A stretch of DNA of 64,000 nucleotides from the NCBI RefSeq assembly GCF_016055025.1, contig NZ_JAECVW010000004.1; one strand, written 5' to 3'. This DNA comes from Thermoactinomyces intermedius. GTDB taxonomy: Bacteria > Bacillota > Bacilli > Thermoactinomycetales > Thermoactinomycetaceae. The position numbers and the translations under genes are program-made. Below are positions 25,961 through 34,415 of this stretch, one piece after another. The stretch's first letter is position 1. The number at the start of each line of letters is the position of its first letter. The notes under the pieces are model-generated. The model did no database searches, had not been told where the DNA came from, and was given only the letters and a program-made list of their open reading frames with translations.

Positions 25961-26629
25961 ATGAGTAGGATTTCAGTGGCAATTGACGGTCCGGCAGGTG
26001 CCGGAAAAAGCACAGTGGCGCGCCGAGTGGCAAAGCGCCTTGGAATAACCTATGTGGATACAGGAGCCATGTATCGGGCAATTGCATGGAAAGCGCTTCA
26101 GAACAAGATTGATCCGGAAAATGAGGAAGCAATCACTCAGCTTGCGGAATCGGTTCAAATCGATCTGCATCCGGATGGAATCCGTGTCGACGGACGGCTC
26201 TTAAAAGATGAACTTCGCACTTCCGAAGTGTCGCAACTTGCGTCAAACATTGCAAAAATGCCCGGGGTTCGCCGCATCCTGGTGAACATCCAGCAACGGA
26301 TCGCCGAAGGCCGGAGCGTTGTGATGGACGGGCGGGATATCGGATCGCATGTGTTGCCGCATGCCGATGTAAAAGTGTTTTTGACAGCGTCCATTGAAGA
26401 AAGGGCCATGCGTCGATACCGGGAAATGAAAGCCAAAGGGATCGATGTGGATTTCGAACAATTGAAAGCGGAACTGGCAAAACGGGATGAAAACGACCGC
26501 ACGAGGGAAATCGCCCCGTTAAAAAAGGCAGAGGATGCGGTGTTGGTGGATACGACGGGTTGCCCGGTTCCGGAAGTTGTCGAAAAGATCCTTCAACTTT
26601 GTCGTAACAAAATAAACGATGAGGAGTAA
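25961..26629 (+). CDS. cmk: cytidylate kinase
   Basis: Phosphorylates CMP and dCMP with ATP. It is 222 residues long. The P-loop is GPAGAGKST (10-18), the CMP-binding segment is VDTGAMYRA, and MDGRDIGSHVLP supplies the substrate Arg/Asp residues. The lid region is RYREMKAKG. It is followed after 3 bases by plsC and then the S1-domain gene, the cmk-plsC-rpsA group common in Firmicutes. An AGGGAGGA ribosome-binding site precedes the ATG. Confidence 0.94.
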   Translation: MSRISVAIDGPAGAGKSTVARRVAKRLGITYVDTGAMYRAIAWKALQNKIDPENEEAITQLAESVQIDLHPDGIRVDGRLLKDELRTSEVSQLASNIAKMPGVRRILVNIQQRIAEGRSVVMDGRDIGSHVLPHADVKVFLTASIEERAMRRYREMKAKGIDVDFEQLKAELAKRDENDRTREIAPLKKAEDAVLVDTTGCPVPEVVEKILQLCRNKINDEE

Positions 26630-26632
26630 GAT

Positions 26633-27223
26633 ATGTTATACCGTGTTTCACGTGCCATTGTTCGATTTTTGATGGCTTTGCTCTATCCCTTCAAGTCCGA
26701 AGGGGAAGGGCATATTCCCAAAGAGGGGCCTGTGGTCTTATGTTCCAATCATATAAGTAATTTGGATCCGCCTTTGGTGGGGATCACCACGACGCGTCAA
26801 GTTTATTTTATGGCCAAGGAGGAGCTGTTTCGCATTCCGGTTTTAAACAGTGTCATCCGCCGTTTCGGGGCTTTTCCCGTCAAACGCGGAGCCGGGGATT
26901 TGAAATCGCTGAAAACGGCCATTCAACTCCTTAAAAACGGGAAAGTCGTGGGGATTTTTCCGGAGGGGACCCGCTCCAAATCAGGCGAGCTGTTGGATTT
27001 TCATGTGGGTGCCGCATTGGTCGCCCTGAAGGGAAAAGCACCCATTGTGCCGGTAAACATCACCGGACCTTACCGGTTGTTTCGTCCGGTCAAGATTACC
27101 TATGGTCCCCCCATTGACATCACGCCGTATTTACAGGAAAAAGCAAACATGAAAACGGCGAAACAATTGACGGAACGGGTGATGGAAGAAATCCGTTCGA
27201 TGCAAAATGAAAACAGGGAATGA
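26633..27223 (+). CDS. plsC: 1-acyl-sn-glycerol-3-phosphate acyltransferase
   Basis: Makes phosphatidic acid from lysophosphatidic acid at the membrane. It is 196 residues long. The acyltransferase motif I NHISNLD gives His40 and Asp45, and motif III is FPEGTRSKSG. A short N-terminal hydrophobic stretch (about 7-20) associates it with the membrane. It follows cmk with no gap, so it is co-transcribed. PlsY at 30659 supplies its lysophosphatidate substrate. Confidence 0.92.
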   Translation: MLYRVSRAIVRFLMALLYPFKSEGEGHIPKEGPVVLCSNHISNLDPPLVGITTTRQVYFMAKEELFRIPVLNSVIRRFGAFPVKRGAGDLKSLKTAIQLLKNGKVVGIFPEGTRSKSGELLDFHVGAALVALKGKAPIVPVNITGPYRLFRPVKITYGPPIDITPYLQEKANMKTAKQLTERVMEEIRSMQNENRE

Positions 27224-27231
27224 AGATCATC

Positions 27232-27265
27232 GAAAAGGTGAGGAAACTCAGAAACTCACCTTTTC
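27232..27265 (+). terminator. hairpin after plsC
   Basis: An eleven-base stem GAAAAGGTGAG (27232-27242) pairs with CTCACCTTTTC (27255-27265). The following T tract is interrupted, so it may be a partial terminator between plsC and the S1-domain gene. Confidence 0.6.
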
Positions 27266-27331
27266 AAATCTGATCTTTCTTTTATAAAAAACAGTTTTGA
27301 TTGCGTCTGGCAATGATGAGGAGGGCTCGTG

Positions 27332-28489
27332 ATGGCAGAAGAGATGAAATCTGAGTTGGCTGAAGTTCAAAATTTAGAAGTGGGCGATGTTGTAACAGGC
27401 AAAGTCGTGAAAGTGGAAGACAATCAAGCATTGGTTGATACAGGTTATAAATTCGAATCCATTTTACCCATTTCCGAATTGTCCAGTTTGCATGTGGATA
27501 AAGTTTCTGATGTCTTGTCGGAAGGGGACGAAGTCACGGTCAAAGTGCTTCGTATTAAAGAAGACGAAGGAAAATTGATTGTTTCCAAAAAAGAAGTCGA
27601 TGCCGAAAAAGCGTGGGCTGAGTTGCAACAAAAATTTGAAACAGGCGAAACGCTGACGGCAAAGGTTCATGACATCGTCAAAGGCGGCTTGGTTGTGGAT
27701 GTGGGCGTGCGCGGTTTTATTCCGGCTTCCCATGTTGAACAACACTTTGTCGAAGATTTTTCCGATTACAAGGGTCGTGAACTGACCTTAAAAGTGGTGG
27801 AATTGGATCCGGAGAAAAACAAATTGATTTTGTCCCATAAGGCCGTATTGGAAGAAGAACAAGAACGCCGCAAAAAAGAACGCTTGAGCCAGCTGGAAGA
27901 AGGACAAGTGCTGGAAGGAACCGTACAACGTTTAACCGACTTCGGAGCATTTGTGGATATTGGCGGTGTGGACGGTCTGGTTCATGTATCCGAAATCGCC
28001 TGGCACCGCGTGGAGCATCCGGCCGATGTGCTGAAGGAAGGCGACAAGGTGCAGGTGAAAGTCCTGAAAGTCAACCAGGAAGAAGAAAGAATCAGCCTCA
28101 GCATTAAAGAAACCCTGGAAAGCCCTTGGGAAAAAGTGGCCAAAGAAATCAGCGCCGGGGACATTGTGAAAGGGAAAGTGAAACGCCTTGTCTCGTTTGG
28201 TGCGTTTGTTGAAGTATACCCGGGAGTGGAAGGATTGGTTCATGTTTCCCAAATCTCCCACCGCCATGTGGAAACTCCGGCGGATGTTTTGGAAGAAGGA
28301 CAAGAAGTGGAAGTCAAAGTGCTCGATATCCTTCCGGATCAAAAACGGATCAGCTTGAGCATGAAAGAAGTGGAACCGAAAGAGCCGAAAAAAGAAGTAA
28401 AAGAAAAAGAAGAGAACAAATTGCAACAATCCTCCGGTTTGAATGTGACCTTGGGGGATGTTTATCCGGAATTGCGCAACTTAAAATAA
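27332..28489 (+). CDS. rpsA: 30S ribosomal protein S1 homologue (YpfD)
   Basis: RNA-binding protein with four S1 (OB-fold) repeats of about 70 residues each. They begin near 16 (VGDVVTGKVVKVEDN), 101 (GETLTAKVHDIVKGG), 187 (GQVLEGTVQRLTDFGAFVDIG) and 272 (GDIVKGKVKRLVSFGAFVEV). The two last repeats are the best conserved. Low-GC Gram-positives have this four-repeat form rather than the six-repeat E. coli S1. The tail is short, acidic and basic mixed. ATG 27332 is chosen for spacing from GAGGAGGG over the adjacent GTG 27329. Confidence 0.9.
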   Translation: MAEEMKSELAEVQNLEVGDVVTGKVVKVEDNQALVDTGYKFESILPISELSSLHVDKVSDVLSEGDEVTVKVLRIKEDEGKLIVSKKEVDAEKAWAELQQKFETGETLTAKVHDIVKGGLVVDVGVRGFIPASHVEQHFVEDFSDYKGRELTLKVVELDPEKNKLILSHKAVLEEEQERRKKERLSQLEEGQVLEGTVQRLTDFGAFVDIGGVDGLVHVSEIAWHRVEHPADVLKEGDKVQVKVLKVNQEEERISLSIKETLESPWEKVAKEISAGDIVKGKVKRLVSFGAFVEVYPGVEGLVHVSQISHRHVETPADVLEEGQEVEVKVLDILPDQKRISLSMKEVEPKEPKKEVKEKEENKLQQSSGLNVTLGDVYPELRNLK

Positions 28490-28505
28490 AAACACAGGAT
28501 GTTTG

Positions 28506-28534
28506 AAACCAGCCAACTTTTGGCTGGTTTTTAT
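28506..28534 (+). terminator. terminator after the S1-domain gene
   Basis: Stem AAACCAGCCA (28506-28515) pairs with TGGCTGGTTT (28521-28530) and continues into T residues. Confidence 0.85.
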
Positions 28535-28588
28535 ATGCTTAAGAAAAGTTTTTTCTACAAAAAATATATAAAAAGATTTAGAAAGAAG

Positions 28589-29206
28589 GTGAACAGGATT
28601 GCGGCCTTCCTTTGCTCGTGGAGCTTGTTGATTTTATATGGCACCGGATGGTTGTCCCATTGGATGGAAGCGTTTGAATCGACCCGGGCTAACATCCAAT
28701 GGGTGTTGTGGACCCTGTCTTTGCTCAGTTTATGTCAACCGTGGAGGGTTCATGAGCATTTGTATATCCATCCCGCGTGGATTGGTTTTCTTCTCATCTT
28801 TATTTATTGCGGCGGCAAATTTTCTCCGGACATCCTAATGACTTTACTCAGCAGTTCCTTTTGTGCAGGCACCCTGTTCCTTTTGGGGCATGAATGGCTC
28901 CATGCCCATGCTGATTGGACTTATCCACCTTTTCGAATCTTGTTGCTTTCGGGCGTGATTCTGCTTTCGCTTTTGATTTCTCCCCGCCTGCCGGAGCGGA
29001 TCTGGTTTGCAGGGATGAGTTTGATGGCCTTGGAGATTTGGATTCAGTATTTTCATCAGGATGGATTCGCCCCGGTCGTTTTGGGGTCAAATGTTTTTAT
29101 GGATGTGTTATGGCTGTCTTTGACCGGCATTTTGTTCGCGCATATTTTGGAAAATCATTTTCGTTCACGGATATCCAAAAAACGCCTGTCTCTGTCAAAG
29201 CTTTGA
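28589..29206 (+). CDS. YphA-like membrane protein, function unknown
   Basis: Hydrophobic protein of about 205 residues with six or so membrane segments and a basic C-terminus. Placed between ypfD and der, it matches the position and size of B. subtilis YphA. The ORF extends upstream to 28499, but that part overlaps the terminator of the previous gene. GTG 28589 after AGAAAGAAG is the most economical start, although the ribosome-binding site is weak. No catalytic motif is seen. Confidence 0.6.
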   Translation: MNRIAAFLCSWSLLILYGTGWLSHWMEAFESTRANIQWVLWTLSLLSLCQPWRVHEHLYIHPAWIGFLLIFIYCGGKFSPDILMTLLSSSFCAGTLFLLGHEWLHAHADWTYPPFRILLLSGVILLSLLISPRLPERIWFAGMSLMALEIWIQYFHQDGFAPVVLGSNVFMDVLWLSLTGILFAHILENHFRSRISKKRLSLSKL

Positions 29207-29315
29207 AAGAACATCAAAACCGGATGAGAAGAGCTTGCCTTCAAAAATATTTATCGATAAGATTAGGTATGTCTTAATATATAAAGATTGGAAAATGGAA
29301 AAGCGAGGATTTTGT

Positions 29316-30629
29316 ATGAGTTTACCTGTTGTTGCGATCGTTGGAAGGCCCAATGTGGGCAAATCGACCATCTTCAACCGCTTGGCGGGAGAGCGGATTG
29401 CGATTGTGGAAGACCAGCCGGGAATCACCCGTGACCGGATTTACTCCCGCACGGAATGGAATGGTCGCGAGTTTCATCTGATTGATACAGGCGGAATTGA
29501 ATTTGATGAAAAAGACGGGATCCTTAAACATATTCGAAATCAGGCCGAACTGGCGATTGAAGAAGCTGATGTGATTATCTTCGTCACGGATGGGCGCCAA
29601 GGAATCACCGCAACGGATGAAGAAGTTTCCCGTTGGTTGCACCGGTCCAAAAAACCGGTGGTTTTGATGGTGAATAAAATCGATGATGTCAAACATATTG
29701 AAGGCGTGTACGAGTTTTACCGGTTGGGATTTGAACATGTGATCCCGGTCTCTTCGATTCATGGCACGGGAACCGGGGACATGCTGGATACCGTTGTTTC
29801 CCTTTTTCCGGAAAAAGAGGAAGAAGAGTATGACGAGGACACCATCCGGGTGGCGCTCATCGGCCGGCCCAATGTGGGAAAATCATCCCTCGTCAATGCC
29901 ATTTTGGGAGAAGAGCGGGTGATTGTGAGCCCGGAAGCCGGAACCACCCGTGATGCGGTGGACACGCCTTTCGAGTATGACGGGCAGTCGTATGTGCTGA
30001 TTGATACCGCGGGGATCCGCAAACGCGGAAAAGTTTATGAGTCCGTGGAGAAATACAGTGTCATCCGGGCGATGCGGGCGATTGAGCGTTCCGATGTTTG
30101 CTTGATTGTCATTGATGGCGAACGGGGAATTGCAGAACAGGACAAAAAAATTGCCGGGTTTGCACATGAAGCGGGAAGAGCGGCCATTTTCATCGTCAAC
30201 AAGTGGGATGCGGTTGAAAAAGACGAAAAAACGATGCATAAGTTTGAGCAAAAAATTCGTGATTCATTCCAGTTTATGCACTATGCCCCCATCCTGTTTG
30301 TTTCTGCCAAAACAGGCAAACGGATTCAAAAGATTTTGCCAACCGTGAGTGAAGTGGCGGAACAGCATGCGATGCGCATCCCCACCTCGGTTTTAAACCA
30401 AGTGATTCAAGATGCGATGGCAACGACACCGCCTCCTTCCGACCGGGGACGCCGCTTCCGGGTTCACTACATTACGCAGGTTGCCGTGAAACCGCCGACG
30501 ATTGTGTTTTTTGTCAACGACCCGGAGATCGCTCATTTCAGTTATCTCCGATATTTGGAAAATCAATTGCGACAGGCATTTCCTTTCCATGGCACGCCTC
30601 TTAAAATAAAATTAAGGAAGAAAAGTTGA
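29316..30629 (+). CDS. der: ribosome biogenesis GTPase Der (EngA)
   Basis: Essential double GTPase for 50S subunit assembly. Two G domains are each complete: G1 GRPNVGKST (10-18) with NKID, and a second GRPNVGKSS (about 184) with NKWD. A C-terminal KH-like domain ends in HGTPLKIKLRKK. It is 437 residues, normal for the family. ATG 29316 follows GCGAGGAT; an upstream in-frame extension to 29235 has no ribosome-binding site. It is followed by plsY and gpsA. Confidence 0.94.
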   Translation: MSLPVVAIVGRPNVGKSTIFNRLAGERIAIVEDQPGITRDRIYSRTEWNGREFHLIDTGGIEFDEKDGILKHIRNQAELAIEEADVIIFVTDGRQGITATDEEVSRWLHRSKKPVVLMVNKIDDVKHIEGVYEFYRLGFEHVIPVSSIHGTGTGDMLDTVVSLFPEKEEEEYDEDTIRVALIGRPNVGKSSLVNAILGEERVIVSPEAGTTRDAVDTPFEYDGQSYVLIDTAGIRKRGKVYESVEKYSVIRAMRAIERSDVCLIVIDGERGIAEQDKKIAGFAHEAGRAAIFIVNKWDAVEKDEKTMHKFEQKIRDSFQFMHYAPILFVSAKTGKRIQKILPTVSEVAEQHAMRIPTSVLNQVIQDAMATTPPPSDRGRRFRVHYITQVAVKPPTIVFFVNDPEIAHFSYLRYLENQLRQAFPFHGTPLKIKLRKKS

Positions 30630-30658
30630 TAATCACAAGCAGGGAGAGAGAGGAGAAT

Positions 30659-31267
30659 ATGTTGTTCAGTTGGGGGATATCCTTATTGATCTCCTATTTG
30701 CTGGGGTCGATCAGTTTCAGTTATTTGTTTACACGCTGGTTAAAAGGCGTGGATATCCGGGAATATGGAAGCGGGAATGCCGGGGCAACGAACACGTTGC
30801 GTGTTCTTGGCGCAGGACCTGCGGCAGCCGTCTTTGTCCTGGATGCCGTCAAAGGAGTGGCGGCGGTGGGGCTGGGTCACTGGTTGTCTCACGGAGACCC
30901 GGTATGGATGGTTGTATGCGGGATTGCGGCCATTGTTGGCCATAACTGGCCGGTGTTTCTTCGTTTTCGGGGAGGAAAAGGGATCGCCACCATGGTCGGG
31001 GTGACAGCCACCTGTTTTTTTGGCGCCACCCTTGTTTCCGGGATTTTGGCGATTTTGTTTATTGTCATTACTCGTTATGTTTCATTGGGGTCGCTGGTTT
31101 TGGCCCTCTTTATCCCCGTCATGATGTGGATCCTGGATTATTCCGGGATCTTGATCGGGCTGATGCTGGTTATCACGGTGATGTCCGTTTGGCGCCACCG
31201 GGTGAACATTCGTAATTTGATTCGCGGAAAAGAACGGAAGATCTCATTCAGAGGAGAGAAGGCATGA
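30659..31267 (+). CDS. plsY: acyl-phosphate:glycerol-3-phosphate acyltransferase
   Basis: Membrane enzyme that uses acyl-phosphate to acylate glycerol-3-phosphate, the first step of phospholipid synthesis. It is 202 residues with about five membrane segments. The three family motifs are visible: GSISFSYL, GSGNAGATNTLRVLG and HNWPVFLRFRGGKGIAT. The stop overlaps the gpsA ATG, so substrate-producing and substrate-using genes are coupled. ATG 30659 has GAGAGGAGA. Confidence 0.93.
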   Translation: MLFSWGISLLISYLLGSISFSYLFTRWLKGVDIREYGSGNAGATNTLRVLGAGPAAAVFVLDAVKGVAAVGLGHWLSHGDPVWMVVCGIAAIVGHNWPVFLRFRGGKGIATMVGVTATCFFGATLVSGILAILFIVITRYVSLGSLVLALFIPVMMWILDYSGILIGLMLVITVMSVWRHRVNIRNLIRGKERKISFRGEKA

Positions 31268-32289
31268 AACAACGAATAGCAGTGCTGGGTGCAGGAAGTT
31301 GGGGAAGCGCTCTTGCATCGGTTCTTGTGGAAAATGGCCATGATGTGAAGATCTGGGCCCGCAGGGATGAGCAGACAGAGGAAATCAACCGGTCTCACAC
31401 CAATGAAAAATATTTGCCGGGGGTGAAACTTCCGGAATCGCTTTTTGCGTCCTCTTCGCTGGCTGAGTGCCTGAAGGAGCGGGACATCGTCGTTTTTGTG
31501 GTGCCTTCGCACACCATGAGGGAAGTGGCCAAGAAAGTGAAGCCGTACCTGCCTCCGGATGCCCTCGTTGTGCATGCGACAAAAGGTTTCGAATTGGATA
31601 CGTGGAAGCGAATGTCGGAAGTTTTGCTGGAAGAGCTGGGCGGATCGTACCAAAGCCGGCTGGTCGTATTATCCGGTCCCAGCCATGCGGAAGAAGTGAT
31701 CCGGAAGTGTCCGACTGCCGTTGTCGTGGCATCCTCCGGGTTGCCGGCAGCGGAAAAGGTTCAAACCTTGTTCATGAACCATTATTTTCGCGTCTACACC
31801 AATCCGGACGTGGTGGGCGTTGAAGTGGGCGGGGCGCTGAAAAACGTGATCGCTCTCGCTTCCGGCTTGGCAGACGGGCTTCAATTCGGCGATAATGCCA
31901 AAGCCGCCCTGATGACCCGCGGATTGGCCGAAATTGCCCGTTTGGGTTCCGCGATGGGAGCCGAGCCCATTACCTTTGCCGGCCTCGCCGGGGTCGGGGA
32001 TTTGTTTGTGACTTGCACCAGCAAGCACAGCCGGAATTTCCGGGCAGGCAATATGCTGAGCCAAGGCAAAAAGTTGGATGAGGTTCTGAAGGAGATGGGA
32101 ATGGTTGTCGAAGGGGTGAAAACCACCCGTGCCGCCCATGCTTTAAAGAAGCGTTACAACGTGGAAATGCCCATCAATGAACAACTGTATTTGGTGCTTT
32201 TTGAAAACAAAGAACCAAGACAAGCCGTCAAAGAATTGATGGAGCGCGGACGGACAAAAGAACTGGAAGAAATCGTCCAAGGTTGGTAA
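31264..32289 (+). CDS. gpsA: glycerol-3-phosphate dehydrogenase [NAD(P)+]
   Basis: Reduces dihydroxyacetone phosphate to sn-glycerol-3-phosphate for membrane lipids. It is 341 residues long. The Rossmann loop is GAGSWGSALA (8-17). The catalytic Lys is in GGALKNVIALASG. The C-terminal substrate loop is GDLFVTCTSKHSRNFRAG. It overlaps plsY by four bases. Confidence 0.94.
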   Translation: MKQRIAVLGAGSWGSALASVLVENGHDVKIWARRDEQTEEINRSHTNEKYLPGVKLPESLFASSSLAECLKERDIVVFVVPSHTMREVAKKVKPYLPPDALVVHATKGFELDTWKRMSEVLLEELGGSYQSRLVVLSGPSHAEEVIRKCPTAVVVASSGLPAAEKVQTLFMNHYFRVYTNPDVVGVEVGGALKNVIALASGLADGLQFGDNAKAALMTRGLAEIARLGSAMGAEPITFAGLAGVGDLFVTCTSKHSRNFRAGNMLSQGKKLDEVLKEMGMVVEGVKTTRAAHALKKRYNVEMPINEQLYLVLFENKEPRQAVKELMERGRTKELEEIVQGW

Positions 32290-32428
32290 AATGATATTTG
32301 GGCTTTTTCCCTGTTGCAAGCTTTTCGGTGATTTCATACTCTGTAATAGCTTCAACCAATATCCACAAAACTTGAGCACTGATACAAGGACAGGGAATCA
32401 GATTGGTCAGGAGAAGCAGGGTACAAGA

Positions 32429-32463
32429 AACAGGGGTAATGCCTGATAAGCATTACCCCTGTT
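32429..32463. terminator. terminator between gpsA and the minus-strand hypothetical gene
   Basis: A fourteen-base stem AACAGGGGTAATGC (32429-32442) pairs with GCATTACCCCTGTT (32450-32463). It includes the stop codon of the minus-strand gene. The A-rich flank serves the minus direction and the T-rich flank the plus direction. Confidence 0.8.
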
Positions 32464-32992
32464 TTCGTTTGATTTGCGAATAAGAAGAAGTGGAAGCGGT
32501 TTTGGGACGGAACATTTGTGCAATCATTCTTTGAATCCATGGAGATTGTAACAGTTCAAGAATCTGGCCGATGCTGATGGATGAAAAAAGGGATGGCGGA
32601 TCCGCTTTTTTTTCGTCCTGCCACTCGATGACCGGGATCTCTTCTTCCTCGGGCATTGTGGGGGCGTGTTCCCGGTCCGGCGGGGGGAGCATGGGAAAAG
32701 TGCGTGATGACGGAAGTGCTTGCCGGGCGGATCTCATCTGATTGGTCAATTCGAAGATTTTGTATGCCGATTCCATGATGCTTTCAAGCTTTTGGATAGA
32801 CTTGCTCAAATCTTGGATGGTTGAACGCAAGGTCATGAATCCGCTCAGAACTTTTGCGATATGATCGGATGTCATGGGAGGCAGCGGTTCCGGTTTTGCT
32901 CTGCCGGGCGGTTGAACCGGTTTTGCCGGGGAAGTCACTTTTTTTCTTCTCTTTTTGCGAGAAGCATTTGGCCGATTTCGTTGGTTACTCAT
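32453..32992 (-). CDS. hypothetical protein, basic/proline-rich with helical core
   Basis: A 179-residue protein I do not recognise. The N-terminus is very basic (KKRRKKV, residues about 12-18). A proline-rich stretch is followed by a helical, coiled-coil-like segment (TLRSTIQDLSKSIQKLESIM). An acidic middle (PEEEEIPVIEW) precedes a hydrophobic C-terminal helix (QILELLQSPWIQRMIAQMF). The start at 32992 follows GGAGGAAG; an upstream extension lacks a site. It is inserted antisense into the otherwise conserved gpsA-yphE-yphF-spoIVA run, so it could be a lineage-specific spore or nucleoid protein, but nothing proves that. Confidence 0.65.
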   Translation of the reverse strand: MSNQRNRPNASRKKRRKKVTSPAKPVQPPGRAKPEPLPPMTSDHIAKVLSGFMTLRSTIQDLSKSIQKLESIMESAYKIFELTNQMRSARQALPSSRTFPMLPPPDREHAPTMPEEEEIPVIEWQDEKKADPPSLFSSISIGQILELLQSPWIQRMIAQMFRPKTASTSSYSQIKRKQG

Positions 32993-33144
32993 GTTGGCTT
33001 CCTCCATTTCAGGCTGATGTCCATTTATCTTATGCACAGGGCAGGCGAATGAATTGAGGCAGATGTCCTGTGATCCCCTGGGCCGGTGCGGATTTCACCC
33101 GTCCCGGTGAAAACGAAAAAGGAAGTGTGGAAAGATTGGACTTA

Positions 33145-33294
33145 ATGATTGTTTTGTTTTTATTGGTGCTGATCAATATTTTGGTGGCCGTCGGACGGCA
33201 ACAAAAAAAGGCCTGGGTGAGCATGATTTTTTCAACCGTATCCTTCTTGCTCCTGTTGGTGGTTCTGCTCTTTGTGATACGAATGTTTATGTGA
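33145..33294 (+). CDS. small membrane protein, YphE (DUF2768)-like by position
   Basis: Small protein of about 49 residues with two hydrophobic helices (MIVLFLLVLINILVAVG and FSTVSFLLLLVVLLFVIRMF) separated by a short basic turn. It occupies the position of B. subtilis yphE between gpsA and yphF. Start is uncertain: in-frame GTG 33127 or ATG 33145. The next gene begins within about ten bases, so both are probably co-expressed. No function is known. Confidence 0.6.
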   Translation: MIVLFLLVLINILVAVGRQQKKAWVSMIFSTVSFLLLLVVLLFVIRMFM

Positions 33295-33306
33295 GGAGGG
33301 ATGGTT

Positions 33307-34038
33307 TTGCGGTTCAAAAAATGGTTACCCGGGATGTTCAGCCTTGTTCTGCTTCTTGCGGCCGGTTGTATGTATCCGGAAGAGGAACGGATGCAACTCG
33401 ACCGGCTTCCGGAACAAGTGGCGCAGGTGCAGGGGGCGGTCGATGCATATTACCGGGAAAACCGGGTTTTGCCGTATAAGTATACAGAAGAGGATGAAAA
33501 ATTAACGACCAAGTACAAGGTGAACTTTGAAGAGTTGAAAGGGATTTTGGGGAATATCCCGCCATCGGCATTTGAAAAGGGCGGATATTTTTTGTTTGTT
33601 CTGGTCGATGTGGAAAAGGATCCCAAGGTCCGCTTGTTTGACCTTCGCGTCAATGATGCGGTCATGAAAGTCCAAGCCGAAGTGAACGGCTATGTGAAAC
33701 AACACCATTCTTTACCGGTCAAAGAGAAAATAAGCGGGCCATTTTACACCGTTGATTTTCAAAAACTGCGTATGGATCCCGTCGAGGTGCCCAGCCCTTA
33801 TTCCGGGGAGAACCTGCCTTTGGTGGTCGACGGGCAAGGAAAAGTATTTCTCGATTACCGGGCAGAAGTGATGAAAAAATGGCAAAATGCGAAAGAAAAA
33901 CCGGATGAAAAGACAGATTTGCGCCTGTGGTTGTCCGAAGACGCAATTTTTGTCCCCGCATTTTCCCCGCAGATCCAAATGGAGGGGAACGAACCCCGGT
34001 TGTTGCCGGTGGAGGAGGAAAACCACAGCAAAAAATGA
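33307..34038 (+). CDS. lipoprotein, YphF-like by position, function unknown
   Basis: A 243-residue protein with a lipoprotein signal (hydrophobic FSLVLLLAAGC; modified Cys near 21), so it is probably anchored outside the membrane. Position upstream of spoIVA and size match B. subtilis YphF. No domain is recognised in the rest, which repeats a pattern of charged helices with tyrosine-rich strands. TTG 33307 is preferred since GAGGAGGG directly abuts ATG 33301. Confidence 0.68.
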   Translation: MRFKKWLPGMFSLVLLLAAGCMYPEEERMQLDRLPEQVAQVQGAVDAYYRENRVLPYKYTEEDEKLTTKYKVNFEELKGILGNIPPSAFEKGGYFLFVLVDVEKDPKVRLFDLRVNDAVMKVQAEVNGYVKQHHSLPVKEKISGPFYTVDFQKLRMDPVEVPSPYSGENLPLVVDGQGKVFLDYRAEVMKKWQNAKEKPDEKTDLRLWLSEDAIFVPAFSPQIQMEGNEPRLLPVEEENHSKK

Positions 34039-34107
34039 ATAACTGTTTTTTCTTTGAATAAGGATGAAAACAAGCGGAAGAACATTGGGCCCGAGGAGTG
34101 AAGTCCC

Positions 34108-34251
34108 ATGGAACTGCTTTTGCTTCACCTTTTGGCGATCCCGTCGGTTTTCTTGTTGGGAAGGTTGTCGGGGTCTGTGAAAATATCCGCATTCCGGACG
34201 AAAGTAACCTCTTCCCGTCACAAAGACCGCTTGTCATCCCGTTCATCTTAG
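34108..34251 (+). CDS. small membrane peptide candidate (47 aa)
   Basis: Short ORF beginning MELLLLHLLAIPSVFLLG, a single hydrophobic helix, followed by a basic, serine-rich tail (FRTKVTSSRHKDRLSSRSS). GAGGAGTG lies 7 bases before the ATG. Its stop codon sits in the left arm of a strong intrinsic terminator (34249-34283). This start-site/terminator arrangement is what makes the ORF credible. A second overlapping frame (34098-34289) lacks a ribosome-binding site. No homologue is recognised. Confidence 0.45.
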   Translation: MELLLLHLLAIPSVFLLGRLSGSVKISAFRTKVTSSRHKDRLSSRSS

Positions 34252-34283
34252 AGCTTCTTGCAAAAAGAGAGCTCTATTTTTTT
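34249..34283 (+). terminator. terminator upstream of spoIVA
   Basis: Stem TAGAGCT (34249-34255) pairs with AGCTCTA (34270-34276), followed by seven T (34277-34283). Confidence 0.82.
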
Positions 34284-34293
34284 ACCTGAAGAA

Positions 34294-34321
34294 TCATATT
34301 GGTGCAAAGCATTCATATATT
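34294..34321 (+). promoter_or_regulatory. candidate sigma-E promoter of spoIVA
   Basis: TCATATT (34294-34300) and CATATATT (34314-34321) are separated by 13 bases. They fit the mother-cell sigma-E consensus well. spoIVA is a sigma-E gene in B. subtilis. The next 90 bases to the start codon contain no ORF. Confidence 0.6.
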
Positions 34322-34415
34322 AGTAGTGTCCAAGGAAGGTTCCGGAGGGAGGGGTTGCCTTCGCACCGGCGACAAGACCAGCATGTGATGTTTAAGTTCT
34401 GGAGGAGGGAATTTC

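Noticed and set aside
34098..34289. 63-codon frame overlapping the 47-codon ORF before spoIVA
   Set aside because: No ribosome-binding site, and it reads through the terminator stem and T run.
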